Assembly (NCBI RefSeq): GCF_900116365.1
Contig: NZ_FPAG01000002.1
Span: 124,001 to 188,000, forward strand
Direction: 5' to 3'
Origin: Zhouia amylolytica
GTDB lineage: Bacteria > Bacteroidota > Bacteroidia > Flavobacteriales > Flavobacteriaceae
DNA: 64,000 bases
Under the pieces are notes generated by a model. The model was given only the letters and a program-made list of their open reading frames with translations, was not told where the DNA came from and made no database searches. Shown here in pieces: positions 17,002-26,748 of the stretch. The translations under genes and the position numbers were made by a program. How positions within the stretch are numbered: position 1 is the stretch's first letter; each line of letters begins with the position of its first letter.

Positions 17002-18084
17002 ATGAGTGATAAAAAATGGTTTTCATTAAATATCGGAAAGGAACACAAAGCCTCTTCGAAATGTGGTTGCGGCAATGCATCTGGTAGCTGTAACTCTCAT
17101 GATTCAGGAGGTAATGCCGGTATTGGAGAGGAACGAGTAAAAGATGGTTTTGAGCAGGTTTTTGAAGTGAAGATGGACAGAAGATCCGCCTTCAGGAAGT
17201 TAACTGCCAGTTTAATGATTGGAGCGGGAGCAGTAAGTACTTCTTGTAGTATGGTAGCAGGGGATGAGGCCAAGGAAAAAGCACAAATAGATTGGGAGGA
17301 GCAATTTAAAGGTAATTACAAATTGATGACTGATGATGAAAAAAAGGCAACCGTTGACAGATTAGTTCGATCTTATCAATTGCGAACCGGAAAAAATATT
17401 AAAATGTCATCTAAAGATGCGCAGGAAGGTGTACTATTCGGGTATGCTTTTAATATTTCAAAATGTCAAGGATATATGGATTGTGTTACGGCCTGTGTAA
17501 AAGAGAATAATCAAGATCGTAATTCGCAAATGGAATATATACGTATTCATGAGATGAAAGATGGAAAAGGATTGGATTTTGGAGAAGCAGACGACAATTA
17601 TTATCACGAAGTTCCTGCCGAAGGACATTTTTATTTAGGTACTCAGTGTTTTCATTGTGACAATCCCCCTTGTGTTGATGTATGTCCGGTACAGGCCACA
17701 TGGCGTGAAGACGATGGCCTCGTGGTAGTAGATTATGACTGGTGTGTGGGGTGTAGATATTGTATGGCAGCTTGTCCTTATGATGGTAGAAGATTTAATT
17801 GGAGTACCCCTGAGGTACCGGAAGAAGAAATTAATAAGAATCAACATTATTTAGGGAACAGACTTCGTAAAAAAGGAGTAATGGAGAAATGTACATTTTG
17901 TGTACAACGGTCAAGATCGGGTCAAAATCCTGCTTGTGTTGAGGCTTGTCCGACCGGAGCCAGAATTTTTGGCAATCTATTGGACCCTAACAGTACGATT
18001 AGGTGGGTATTAGAAAATAAGAAAGTATTTCGATTAAAGGAAGACCTGGGAACAGAGCCCAAGTTTTGGTATTTCATGGACTAG
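17002..18084 (+). CDS. Four-cluster [4Fe-4S] ferredoxin subunit (NrfC/PsrB-like)
   Basis: A protein of 360 residues with the PsrB/NrfC/DmsB type of four [4Fe-4S] clusters. The cysteine groups are CQGYMDCVTAC, CFHCDNPPCVDVCP, CVGCRYCMAACP and CTFCVQ followed by CVEACPTGA. A Tat-like motif DRRSAFRKL is at residues 59-67 with a lipobox-like STSC at 79-82, so it is internal if the ATG at 17002 is used. The first 57 residues contain a Cys-rich tract (KCGCG, SC). A shorter start at Met58 (17173) would give a conventional Tat lipoprotein, but would leave a 195-bp gap after the previous gene. It should link NrfD-mediated quinol oxidation to the cytochromes. Confidence 0.92.
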   Translation: MSDKKWFSLNIGKEHKASSKCGCGNASGSCNSHDSGGNAGIGEERVKDGFEQVFEVKMDRRSAFRKLTASLMIGAGAVSTSCSMVAGDEAKEKAQIDWEEQFKGNYKLMTDDEKKATVDRLVRSYQLRTGKNIKMSSKDAQEGVLFGYAFNISKCQGYMDCVTACVKENNQDRNSQMEYIRIHEMKDGKGLDFGEADDNYYHEVPAEGHFYLGTQCFHCDNPPCVDVCPVQATWREDDGLVVVDYDWCVGCRYCMAACPYDGRRFNWSTPEVPEEEINKNQHYLGNRLRKKGVMEKCTFCVQRSRSGQNPACVEACPTGARIFGNLLDPNSTIRWVLENKKVFRLKEDLGTEPKFWYFMD

Positions 18085-18109
18085 TTATAAATTATAAGTT
18101 GAATCTGTA

Positions 18110-19333
18110 ATGAGAAGGCTCAAAGTATTTAAAAGCTTAGTGGTTGACAGTATGCGTGTCATAACGCATGGCTCTAAAAATTATCATATCTGGATGGGGT
18201 TTCTATCCTTTATAATGTTGATAGGAATGTATTGTTACTCCATTCAGCTAGATCAGGGGTTAAGTGTAACAGGAATGACAGACAGAGTGAGCTGGGGACT
18301 TTATATTTCAAATTTCACCTTTCTGGTTGGAGTTGCAGCTGCAGCGGTGATGTTGGTAATGCCAACCTATGTTTTAAAAGATATAGATTTTAAACAGGCG
18401 GTGTTAATTGGAGAAGGACTTGCTGTAGCCGCTTTAATTATGTGCCTTGCCTTCGTAATTGCAGACATGGGCGGTCCGTCTGTACTATGGCATATGATCC
18501 CGGGCATCGGGGTATTTAATTTCCCTAGTTCGATGTTGACCTGGGATGTTATTGTCTTAAATGGGTATTTATTCCTAAATATTAGTATACCATTTTATAT
18601 TTTGTTTCGTCATTACCAGGGGAGGGAGGCAAAGCATAGTGTATATCTACCAGGAGCCTTAATCTCTGTGTTTTGGGCCGTTGGGATTCATCTGGTAACG
18701 GCCTTTTTGTATCAAGGACTTCAGGCCCGACCTTTTTGGAACAATGCCTTATTGGGGCCTCGGTTTTTAGCTTCAGCATTTGCTGCCGGTCCGGCTTTAA
18801 TTATTTTGGTATTAGCTATCATCAGGAATTCAACAGCATTTAAGATCGAAGATAAGACCATAAAAAAGATTGCTATGGTGGTTACGGTAGCGGCTCAGGT
18901 AAATCTCATTATGCTTATTTCTGAATTATTCAAGGAATTTTATGCGCCGACACATCATAGTGAAAGTGCTTATTATTTATTTTTCGGATTGCATGGAAAG
19001 AGCGCATTGATACCCTGGATTTGGACTGCAATTACATTGAATGTTACCGCGACGGTTATTCTTACCTTCCATAAGTTAAGAAATAATCTTAGGGTACTTT
19101 ATTTTGCATGTGTTCTTCTTTTTATCGGAATTTGGATTGAAAAAGGTTTTGGATTAATTGTACCCGGATTTATACCCGGGCCTTATGGTAAAATAGCGGA
19201 ATATACACCTACTCTTATAGAGATAGGTGTAACTATTGGAATTTGGGCATTAGGGGCTTTTTTATTTACAATTCTGGCAAAAACGGCCATTAATATAGAA
19301 CTTGGGAAATTAAGGTATAAGGGCGATAATTAG
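18110..19333 (+). CDS. nrfD: NrfD/PsrC-family quinol-oxidising membrane subunit
   Basis: A polytopic membrane protein of 407 residues, with roughly nine or ten helices, of the NrfD/PsrC family. It has the SWGLYISNFTFLVGVAAAAVM segment in the first helices and the MGGPSVLWHM motif near residue 120, and conserved helix patterns up to GFIPGPYGKIAEYTPT. Such subunits exchange electrons between menaquinol and a partner PsrB-type ferredoxin, here the gene just upstream. With no napC, napG or napH in the window, this pair is the likely electron entry point for nitrate reduction. It ends 17 bp before the convergent peptidase, and I see no obvious terminator. Confidence 0.92.
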   Translation: MRRLKVFKSLVVDSMRVITHGSKNYHIWMGFLSFIMLIGMYCYSIQLDQGLSVTGMTDRVSWGLYISNFTFLVGVAAAAVMLVMPTYVLKDIDFKQAVLIGEGLAVAALIMCLAFVIADMGGPSVLWHMIPGIGVFNFPSSMLTWDVIVLNGYLFLNISIPFYILFRHYQGREAKHSVYLPGALISVFWAVGIHLVTAFLYQGLQARPFWNNALLGPRFLASAFAAGPALIILVLAIIRNSTAFKIEDKTIKKIAMVVTVAAQVNLIMLISELFKEFYAPTHHSESAYYLFFGLHGKSALIPWIWTAITLNVTATVILTFHKLRNNLRVLYFACVLLFIGIWIEKGFGLIVPGFIPGPYGKIAEYTPTLIEIGVTIGIWALGAFLFTILAKTAINIELGKLRYKGDN

Positions 19334-19350
19334 CTCTATAAGAGATTCGG

Positions 19351-20691
19351 TTATCGCAGGATTCCGGAAGGAAAGGTGACGATACTTTCATGTCCGTTTT
19401 TACTAACTGTTGCTACCCCAAAAAGGAAGTTGTCTATTACAATGCCTTCAAGTTTAAATTCATTTACGTTTCCCACAAATCTGCTATGGTCCCAAGTTGG
19501 TGAGGTGGTATCTCTCCAATAAATTTTATAACCTAAAATGTCTTCATCTTCTGTTGGCGGACTCCATTTTAACTTTACCGAAGGTTCAACAATACCACCG
19601 ATATGCACATTAAGAGGGGCAGGAGGAGCCCAGGCTAAGCTCGCCAGGTTAATAGCATTTACTGCTGTTAATTTTTCAGCATAGCTAAAATTTACTCCTT
19701 CTATAACATCTCCATATTGAATTCCATTTTCAGATCTTATATCCTGATGTTGTCTATTGTAGTTTTCATGGGCTTCCATAATTCTTATACCAGCAAACCC
19801 CATATCGTTAAATGGTCTGTGATGTCCACCTCTTCCAAATCGATCGAGTCTATATATGATCATCGGATTCATTTCCGGCATGTAGTGTTTGGTGGTTTTA
19901 TGTATATATCGTGCAAGTTGTCGCGATATACCGTCTACCTCTCCTCCATAAAATCTTCTCATATTTCGTTCCCGTTCGGTTTCTGTAGGAGGTATGGGTT
20001 CCGAAAAAATTCTGAATGTTCTGTTGTCAATTACACCATCAACTCCTTCGATGTTTCCTATCATATCATTATTTAAAACCCCTATAATTTCCCAATTGTT
20101 TGATTTGGCATATTCCACGAGACCTTTACCCCCAAAAAGACCTTGTTCTTCTCCGGAAAGACCTACATAGATGATGCTACTGTCAAATTGATACTTTGAT
20201 AAAACACGTGCTGCTTCAAGAGTCCCTGCCATACCCGATGCATTATCGTTGGCACCGGGAGCATCAGAAGTATAATTATTAGGGTCCGAAACACGGGAAT
20301 CAATATCACCACTCATAATTACATATCTGTCAGGATATTTAGTGCCTCGTTGTATAGCAACTACATTAACCACCCAGACATTATGAACAATTCGGCTGTT
20401 AGTTCCTTGTTTTATAAAGTTTTTTTGGTAAAAAACTTCAAGACAACCTTTACAGTCTGAGGATATTTTGTCAAAAGCTGACTTTATCCATCGTCGTGCA
20501 GCCCCAATACCTCTACTATCTGAAACAGTATCACTCAGGGTATGTCTGGTGCCAAAGTTTGCTAATTTGGTGATATCATGTTTTAGGTTTTCCGCAGAAA
20601 CGGCATCAATGATATCGTAGATTTTGGTATCTGTTTGGGCGTAATGTGTTAAAGAAAAAAGTAAAGTAATTAAAGTAAGTTGCTTTTTCAT
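19351..20691 (-). CDS. Secreted M28-family metallopeptidase with C-terminal fibronectin-like domain
   Basis: A protein of 446 residues with a signal peptide (cleavage near HYAQ), an M28 zinc aminopeptidase-like domain and a C-terminal fibronectin type III-like domain (about 355-446). The bridging-metal region is APGANDNASG and the catalytic pair is in GLSGEEQGLFG. The first metal ligand, normally the His of GHxDS, is Asp here (SGDIDSR; codon GAT in coding sense). M28 enzymes remove N-terminal residues or cleave C-terminal ones. Asp can bind zinc, so loss of activity does not follow. Convergent to the nap operon and 6 bp from otsAB on the same strand. Confidence 0.88.
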   Translation of the reverse strand: MKKQLTLITLLFSLTHYAQTDTKIYDIIDAVSAENLKHDITKLANFGTRHTLSDTVSDSRGIGAARRWIKSAFDKISSDCKGCLEVFYQKNFIKQGTNSRIVHNVWVVNVVAIQRGTKYPDRYVIMSGDIDSRVSDPNNYTSDAPGANDNASGMAGTLEAARVLSKYQFDSSIIYVGLSGEEQGLFGGKGLVEYAKSNNWEIIGVLNNDMIGNIEGVDGVIDNRTFRIFSEPIPPTETERERNMRRFYGGEVDGISRQLARYIHKTTKHYMPEMNPMIIYRLDRFGRGGHHRPFNDMGFAGIRIMEAHENYNRQHQDIRSENGIQYGDVIEGVNFSYAEKLTAVNAINLASLAWAPPAPLNVHIGGIVEPSVKLKWSPPTEDEDILGYKIYWRDTTSPTWDHSRFVGNVNEFKLEGIVIDNFLFGVATVSKNGHESIVTFPSGILR

Positions 20692-20696
20692 TCAGG

Positions 20697-22904
20697 TTAG
20701 TCTATTAATTGATTAAGAAGGGTTCGTACTTCATCGGTGTCTTTCAGGTAGTATTTAGCTTTGGTTTTTTTGAAGCCGACTTTAATGGTATTGGCATCCT
20801 TCGGCAATTCCTCAAACATATATTCATCGGTCCAGTCATCACCAATAGCCATGATGAAATCGTAGCCATTATCAGTTAAGAATCGATTTGCTGCTCTTCC
20901 TTTATTGACATTACTGCTTTTAATTTCAACCACCTTATTACCTTCCAATACAGAAAGCTCATCGTTTGCAATTAAACTGGTTAAAACAGTGTTTAACTCT
21001 ACAGTTCTTCTTTGGGCCAACTCAGGGTCAGCTTTTCGATAATGCCATGCAAGGGAGTAGTTTTTCTTTTCTATAAAAGTTCCCGGTGTGCGGTCAACAA
21101 ATGTTTCCAGAATTGGAAGAATTTTGCCCATCCATTCTTTTTTAATACGTTCCAAAGGTTCCCAATCTTTATGAGCATGTTTTAACCAGACGCCATGATC
21201 TGTAATTAGATTAAATCCTTTTTCACCGAGCCATTTGCTTAAAGTTTCTCTATCACGACCACTGATTATAACAATGTCTGTATTTTCTTTTGCATTAAGA
21301 TCGTTGAGTAAGGTTAAAAGTTCATTATCCGGATAGGCTTCCTGAGGGTTGTTTTTAAACCCAACTAAGGTGCCATCGTAATCTAAAAGCAGTAGTCTTC
21401 TTTTTGCATCATTAAATCTCGAAATGAGTTTGGTTTTTAAACCATTTCCAAGTTTTTTAGCAACAATGGCTTCTCTAATAGTTTTTGTGGCATCTAAAGA
21501 TTTGAAAAATTCTTCAGCCCATTTTTCGACACTATAACGAGCCAATCTTTTTTGTAAAATATGATTTCTCGATTTTTGCTCTTCAACAGGCATTTCAATG
21601 GCTTTTTTTATTGCGTCAGCAATTTCTTCATAACTCGTGGGGTTAATAAGGAGAGCTTCGCTCATTTCTATCGATGCTCCAGCCATTTCACTTAAGATTA
21701 ATACTCCATCATTATTAACTCTTGTTGCGATATATTCCTTTGCAACGAGGTTCATTCCATCCCGTAAAGGTGTAATGAGGGCTACATCTGCTGAGGTGTA
21801 TAAATCTATAAGGTTGTCAAAAGGCATCGAACGGTAAAAATACCAAATGGGGGTCCAGCTAACGGTAGCAAATTTTCCATTTATCCTTCCGACCAATTCA
21901 TCAGTTTCTCTTTTTAACTTTTGGTAGGTATCTACATTCGAACGCGAAGGAACGGCAAGCATAACCAGTCTTACCTTTTCTCTATATTGCGGGTATTTGT
22001 CCAAGAAGTATTCAAAAGCTTTAATACGGTTAGGAATACCTTTGGTATAATCTAATCGATCAATAGATAGAATTATTTTAGCGTCAGGAGAAGATTGCAT
22101 ATGATCTTCTAATCTTCGATGTAATTCGGTTTTTTCTACCTGGGTATGTTGCGCATGTTTTAAGGCGGCATTGTGGAACTTTTGATAATCGATCCCCATG
22201 GGAAAAGAATCCACTTTTACAATTCTGTCTGAATATGATATTTCGTTAAAGCGAACTTCGAGTTTTAGTAATCGCTTCACAGAACTCAAAAAATGACGTT
22301 CATAATCATAGGTATGGAACCCCAGTAAATCTGCTCCTAACATGCCATGGAGTAATTCTTCACGCCATGGGAATACCCTGAAAATTTCATAGGATGGATA
22401 TGGGATATGTAAAAAGAAGCCAATTGAGGTATTTGGTTTTTTGTCTTTAATAAGTTTTGGTAACAAGAGAAGTTGATAATCATGGACCCAAACCGTATCT
22501 CCATCTTCAACATTAGCTAAAACAACATCTGCAAATTTTTGATTTACTTCTTTATACGACTCCCATTGATTTTTATCAAATTCGGCATACTCCAAAAAGT
22601 AATGAAATAAAGGCCATAATGCTTTATTGCTAAATCCGAAATAAAAATCTTCAACATCTTGTTGGTTCAGTGGAACGGACACACATTTTTCTTTGGATAC
22701 TGCTGTCTGTACGTCTTTAGACAACTCAGGCGTAAGTTCTTCATCGGTAATACCTGACCAACCAATCCAAATACCATTACCATCAGCATGAACACTTTTC
22801 ATTCCGGTAGCAAGACCACCGACACTGGGTTTGATATCTAGTTTATTATTTTCAAGTTTTACTTGTAGAGGAAGTCGGTTGGAAACGATAATTGTTTTAT
22901 TCAT
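20697..22904 (-). CDS. otsAB: Bifunctional trehalose-6-phosphate synthase/phosphatase (OtsA-OtsB)
   Basis: A protein of 735 residues. Residues 1-470 form a GT20 trehalose-6-phosphate synthase with IVSNRLPL at the start, WVHDYQLLLLP, FFLHIPYPS and the UDP-sugar-binding part TPLRDGMNLVAKEY. Residues 490-735 form a HAD-type trehalose-6-phosphate phosphatase with LLLDYDGTLVG near residue 505 and the late GDDWTDEYMF motif. Both halves look complete, so UDP-glucose and glucose-6-phosphate can be taken to trehalose in one polypeptide. It is divergent from a GH15 hydrolase with 81 bp between starts, which suggests coordinated trehalose making and breaking, as an osmoprotection system. Confidence 0.95.
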   Translation of the reverse strand: MNKTIIVSNRLPLQVKLENNKLDIKPSVGGLATGMKSVHADGNGIWIGWSGITDEELTPELSKDVQTAVSKEKCVSVPLNQQDVEDFYFGFSNKALWPLFHYFLEYAEFDKNQWESYKEVNQKFADVVLANVEDGDTVWVHDYQLLLLPKLIKDKKPNTSIGFFLHIPYPSYEIFRVFPWREELLHGMLGADLLGFHTYDYERHFLSSVKRLLKLEVRFNEISYSDRIVKVDSFPMGIDYQKFHNAALKHAQHTQVEKTELHRRLEDHMQSSPDAKIILSIDRLDYTKGIPNRIKAFEYFLDKYPQYREKVRLVMLAVPSRSNVDTYQKLKRETDELVGRINGKFATVSWTPIWYFYRSMPFDNLIDLYTSADVALITPLRDGMNLVAKEYIATRVNNDGVLILSEMAGASIEMSEALLINPTSYEEIADAIKKAIEMPVEEQKSRNHILQKRLARYSVEKWAEEFFKSLDATKTIREAIVAKKLGNGLKTKLISRFNDAKRRLLLLDYDGTLVGFKNNPQEAYPDNELLTLLNDLNAKENTDIVIISGRDRETLSKWLGEKGFNLITDHGVWLKHAHKDWEPLERIKKEWMGKILPILETFVDRTPGTFIEKKNYSLAWHYRKADPELAQRRTVELNTVLTSLIANDELSVLEGNKVVEIKSSNVNKGRAANRFLTDNGYDFIMAIGDDWTDEYMFEELPKDANTIKVGFKKTKAKYYLKDTDEVRTLLNQLID

Positions 22905-22985
22905 GTACTAATCTTGGTTTACAATTAAGAATTTCCTTAATTTAAAGAAAAATTGGCGGTTAATCACTTATAAAGTAGAAATTTA

Positions 22986-24785
22986 ATGAATAATTTAGAT
23001 TATGGTATAATTGGAAACTGTAGAAGTGCAGCTTTGATATCTAAATACGGCTCTTTGGATTGGTGTTGTCTTCCCGAGTTTGATTCTTCATCTGTTTTTG
23101 CGAAACTACTGGATAGTAAAATTGGAGGAAGTTTTGAAATTCTTGTCTCGGATGATTATCATATAGATCAATATTATTTACCTGGCACCAGTATATTGGT
23201 GACTAGTTTTAGTAATGGAACGGATGCTTTTGAAGTTAGGGATTTTATGCCCCGTTATAAAAAGGATAGGGGCGGGTATCATTCTCCACCAGAGGTTGTT
23301 CGATATTTTAAACTTGTTTCAGGATCTCCGGTTTTCAGGGTTAAATACGATCCTAAATTGGAATATGCCATCGGCAGAACCAAATCATATCAAAAATCTA
23401 ATTTTATAGCCAGCTTAACTTACGATGAGCGTTTTGATACTTTATTCCTTTACACCAATTTCAATAAGAAAAAGGTATTGGAAGGGACAGAAATAAAGCT
23501 CAACAGGAATGGCTATTTTTTAATTACCTATCACGAAAAAATATTTGAACCTTCAGTAAGAAGTGTTTATTTGGAGCTAGAACGAACCAAAGTATACTGG
23601 TTAAACTGGATTGAGCGGATCCCTCTCTACGATCAATATAGTGATTGGATTGAAAGAAGTGCTATCACCCTTAAATTATTAAGTTATCAAAAGTCCGGAG
23701 CTGTATTAGCAGCAGCAACTACTTCTTTACCTGAAACCATTGGAGAAGTAAGGAATTGGGATTATCGTTTTTGCTGGATTCGAGATGCATCTATGGTGAT
23801 AAAGGTATCTTCAGAGTTGGGTCATAAAAATATGGTTAAGCGTTTTCTTAGATTTATTATAGACCTAATGCCTGATAAAGATGAGAAGCTGCAGATCATG
23901 TATGGTATTAACAGAGAAAAGGAACTTACGGAGAGAACCCTTGACCATCTTAGTGGATATGAAGGGTCGAAACCTGTAAGAATAGGTAATGCAGCTTTCG
24001 AACAGCGACAAAATGATATATATGGGATATTGATGGATGTCATTCATCAGCAACTGATGCATTTCAGAACGGATATAGAGCACGATGAGGAATTATGGAG
24101 TATAACCAAAGGAATCGTTTGGGTAGTTAATAAACACTGGATGGAACCTGATAAGGGGATATGGGAGTTTAGAACTGAAGAACGTCATTTTACATTTTCG
24201 AAGGTATTGTGTTGGGTTGCTATTGAGCGTGCACTGCAAGTAGCGATGTTGCTTAAAAAAGATTCAAAAATTCAAAAATGGGAAATTCTTGAACAACGTA
24301 TTAGAAATGACATATATGCCAATGCCTGGAATGAAAAAAAGCAAGCTTTTACGCAATCGTATGGTTCGGAAGATCTGGATGCATCTGTTTTATTGATGGA
24401 GCCGTATGGCTTTATTGAGGCTAAAGATCCAAGATACATTAGCACAGTGAAGGCTATTGGTAAAGAATTAAGCAATGACGGTTTATTGTATCGATATAAA
24501 AACAAAGACGATTTTGGCCTGCCAAGTTCATCATTTACCATTTGTACTTTTTGGTATATAAATAGTTTGTTTAAAATTGGCGAGCATGAACATGCCCAAA
24601 AGTTATTTAATCAATTACTTTCATATAGTAATCATTTAGGCTTATTCAGTGAAGATATTGACTTTAAAACCAAACGCTTACTTGGGAATTTTCCGCAAGC
24701 CTATTCACATTTGGCATTGATAGAGACTGCAATGAATTTTTCAAGTTTAACCAAAGATGAACAAACTTTAGAAGATCTTCAATAA
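22986..24785 (+). CDS. Glycoside hydrolase family 15 protein (trehalase or glucoamylase type)
   Basis: A cytoplasmic protein of 599 residues of family GH15, starting MNNLDYGIIGNCRSAALIS, with N-terminal IGDG-like beta-sandwich and a C-terminal (alpha/alpha)6 barrel. The family signature RNWDYRFCWIRDASM is at about residue 256, and a likely catalytic acid pair lies near EKELTERTLDHLSGYEG and GLFSEDID. No signal peptide, so the substrate should be intracellular. GH15 includes trehalases and glucoamylases; divergence from otsAB makes trehalose a reasonable substrate, but this is inference. Confidence 0.93.
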   Translation: MNNLDYGIIGNCRSAALISKYGSLDWCCLPEFDSSSVFAKLLDSKIGGSFEILVSDDYHIDQYYLPGTSILVTSFSNGTDAFEVRDFMPRYKKDRGGYHSPPEVVRYFKLVSGSPVFRVKYDPKLEYAIGRTKSYQKSNFIASLTYDERFDTLFLYTNFNKKKVLEGTEIKLNRNGYFLITYHEKIFEPSVRSVYLELERTKVYWLNWIERIPLYDQYSDWIERSAITLKLLSYQKSGAVLAAATTSLPETIGEVRNWDYRFCWIRDASMVIKVSSELGHKNMVKRFLRFIIDLMPDKDEKLQIMYGINREKELTERTLDHLSGYEGSKPVRIGNAAFEQRQNDIYGILMDVIHQQLMHFRTDIEHDEELWSITKGIVWVVNKHWMEPDKGIWEFRTEERHFTFSKVLCWVAIERALQVAMLLKKDSKIQKWEILEQRIRNDIYANAWNEKKQAFTQSYGSEDLDASVLLMEPYGFIEAKDPRYISTVKAIGKELSNDGLLYRYKNKDDFGLPSSSFTICTFWYINSLFKIGEHEHAQKLFNQLLSYSNHLGLFSEDIDFKTKRLLGNFPQAYSHLALIETAMNFSSLTKDEQTLEDLQ

Positions 24786-24787
24786 AA

Positions 24788-24817
24788 TAAAAAGCCGCTA
24801 TCAAGCGGCTTTTTTGC
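24788..24817. terminator. Bidirectional terminator between GH15 gene and acyl-CoA dehydrogenase gene
   Basis: Stem AGCCGCT / AGCGGCT with an ATCA loop, an A-run on one side and a T-run on the other, between two convergent genes. Confidence 0.85.
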
Positions 24818-24854
24818 TAACAATTAAAATATAAAACCTGCTAATAAGCAGCTT

Positions 24855-26663
24855 TTAAAAGATATACGCATTCTCTTCAGATAATTTTTCCGCAACCTGA
24901 TTTCGCAATGCTACAATATTTGGCATATTGGTGTATTTTGTAAAACGTTTAAGTCCCATCAACATCATTTTTTGCTCATCGCCTTCGGCAAAGGATATAA
25001 TAGCTTCTTTCCCTTTAGAATTGATTTTTTCTACTGCATTGAATAGATATAATTGAGACATGGCAATTTGATTTTTCTGCGAATCTTCACCAAATCGTTT
25101 TGCATTTTTTTCTGTTCTTAAAATAGCAGATTCAGCCATATAAATCTCAATCATTATGTCTGCAGCAGCCATGAGTAATTGCTGATGTTCTTCTAAATCC
25201 TGACCGTACTTTTGAACAGCAGCTCCAGCAATCATCAGGAATGCTTTTTTAAGCTTTTTTAGAATTTCTTTTTCTTCAGCAAACAGCTCAGAATAGTCGG
25301 GAGTATCAAATGAAGGAATTCCCATTAGCTCATCTTTTACGGCCATCGCCGGACCTAATAAATCTACTTGTCCTTTCATAGCTTTTTTAATGAGCATTCC
25401 AACGGTAAGCATTCTATTGATTTCATTTGTACCTTCATATATTCTTGAAATTCTAGCATCACGCCATGCTGACTCCATAGGAGTGTCTGCACTAAAGCCC
25501 ATTCCTCCAAAAATCTGAATACCTTCATCGGTACATTCCTGAACGTCTTCTGAAACCGCTACTTTAAGAATGGAGCACTCAATGGCATATTCTTCAACCC
25601 CTTTCAATTCGGCCTCCTGATGTGAATTTCCTTCTGCTTCACGGATTGCAATACGATCTTCGATATCTTTAGCGGCACGATAACAAGCAGATTCATCAAC
25701 ATAAGCCGCCGTTGCCATATTAGCTAACTTTTGCTTAATGGCTCCAAATTTGGCAATAGGTGTTTTAAATTGTACTCGTTCGTTGGCATATTTAACGGCC
25801 TCTGTAATTACTCTTCTCTGGGCATCCAAACAAGCTGCAGCAAGTTTGATTCTACCAATGTTTAGAGCGTTCATCGCAATTTTAAAACCGTTTCCACGTT
25901 CAGATAACATGTTTTCAACTGGAACTTTCGTCTCATTAAAAAACACCTGACGGGTAGAGGAGGAGTGAATCCCTAGTTTGTGTTCTTCTTCTCCGAAAGA
26001 GATGCCATTTTCAGGATCATTCTCTACTATAAAACCTGTAATATTTTTATCATCTTCAATACGGGCAAAAACAATGAATAAGTTAGCGAAACCAGCATTG
26101 GAAATCCACATTTTCTGACCACTGATATTGTAATGTGAACCATCTTCGGAAAGGACGGCTTTGGTTTTCCCTGAATTGGCATCTGATCCGGCTCCCGGTT
26201 CCGTGAGGCAATACGCTCCAAACCATTCTCCTGTAGCTAGTTTAGGGACGTATTTTTGTTTTTGTTCCTCTGTTCCGTAGAGGGTTATTGGCATTGTGCC
26301 AATACCAGTATGCGCTCCAAAGGCGGTACTAAAAGATCCACTGGTACCAGAAATGTAGTCACAAACTAACATGGTAGAAACGAATCCCATTTCCAGGCCA
26401 CCATAGGCTTCAGGAACTGAAACCCCTAAAAGTCCTAATTCCCCAGTTTTGCGCATCAATTCTTCAGTAAAGGCGTAATCTTTAGTTTCAAAACGAGGTT
26501 TATTTGGCCATATTTCACGATCGACAAATTCAATAACTGAATCCCGCATCATTTTTTGCTCCTCATTAAAATCTTCTGGTGTAAAAACATCTTCAGATTT
26601 TGTTTCCTTCACAATATATTCGCCACCGCGAGTTAAATTTTTGTTTATAGATTCTGTGCTCAT
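24855..26663 (-). CDS. Acyl-CoA dehydrogenase (VLCAD-like, long form)
   Basis: A flavoprotein of 602 residues that introduces the alpha-beta double bond into acyl-CoA. It has GAYCLTEPGAGSDANSGKT and KMWISNAGFANLF near residues 150-190, which bind FAD and substrate, and the C-terminal YEGTNEINRML signature near residue 430. A C-terminal extension of some 160 residues beyond the usual 380-residue core is typical of VLCAD/ACAD9-like enzymes. It follows the thiolase by 85 bp in the beta-oxidation run, at the operon end. Electron acceptor genes (EtfAB) are not in the window. Confidence 0.94.
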   Translation of the reverse strand: MSTESINKNLTRGGEYIVKETKSEDVFTPEDFNEEQKMMRDSVIEFVDREIWPNKPRFETKDYAFTEELMRKTGELGLLGVSVPEAYGGLEMGFVSTMLVCDYISGTSGSFSTAFGAHTGIGTMPITLYGTEEQKQKYVPKLATGEWFGAYCLTEPGAGSDANSGKTKAVLSEDGSHYNISGQKMWISNAGFANLFIVFARIEDDKNITGFIVENDPENGISFGEEEHKLGIHSSSTRQVFFNETKVPVENMLSERGNGFKIAMNALNIGRIKLAAACLDAQRRVITEAVKYANERVQFKTPIAKFGAIKQKLANMATAAYVDESACYRAAKDIEDRIAIREAEGNSHQEAELKGVEEYAIECSILKVAVSEDVQECTDEGIQIFGGMGFSADTPMESAWRDARISRIYEGTNEINRMLTVGMLIKKAMKGQVDLLGPAMAVKDELMGIPSFDTPDYSELFAEEKEILKKLKKAFLMIAGAAVQKYGQDLEEHQQLLMAAADIMIEIYMAESAILRTEKNAKRFGEDSQKNQIAMSQLYLFNAVEKINSKGKEAIISFAEGDEQKMMLMGLKRFTKYTNMPNIVALRNQVAEKLSEENAYIF

Positions 26664-26748
26664 TTTATTAAAAAGTTTTTAGTTAGAAGATAGTTTTGTT
26701 TGTTGAGAACATTAATTCCATTGCTCATTTCGCATATCTCAATACTTA

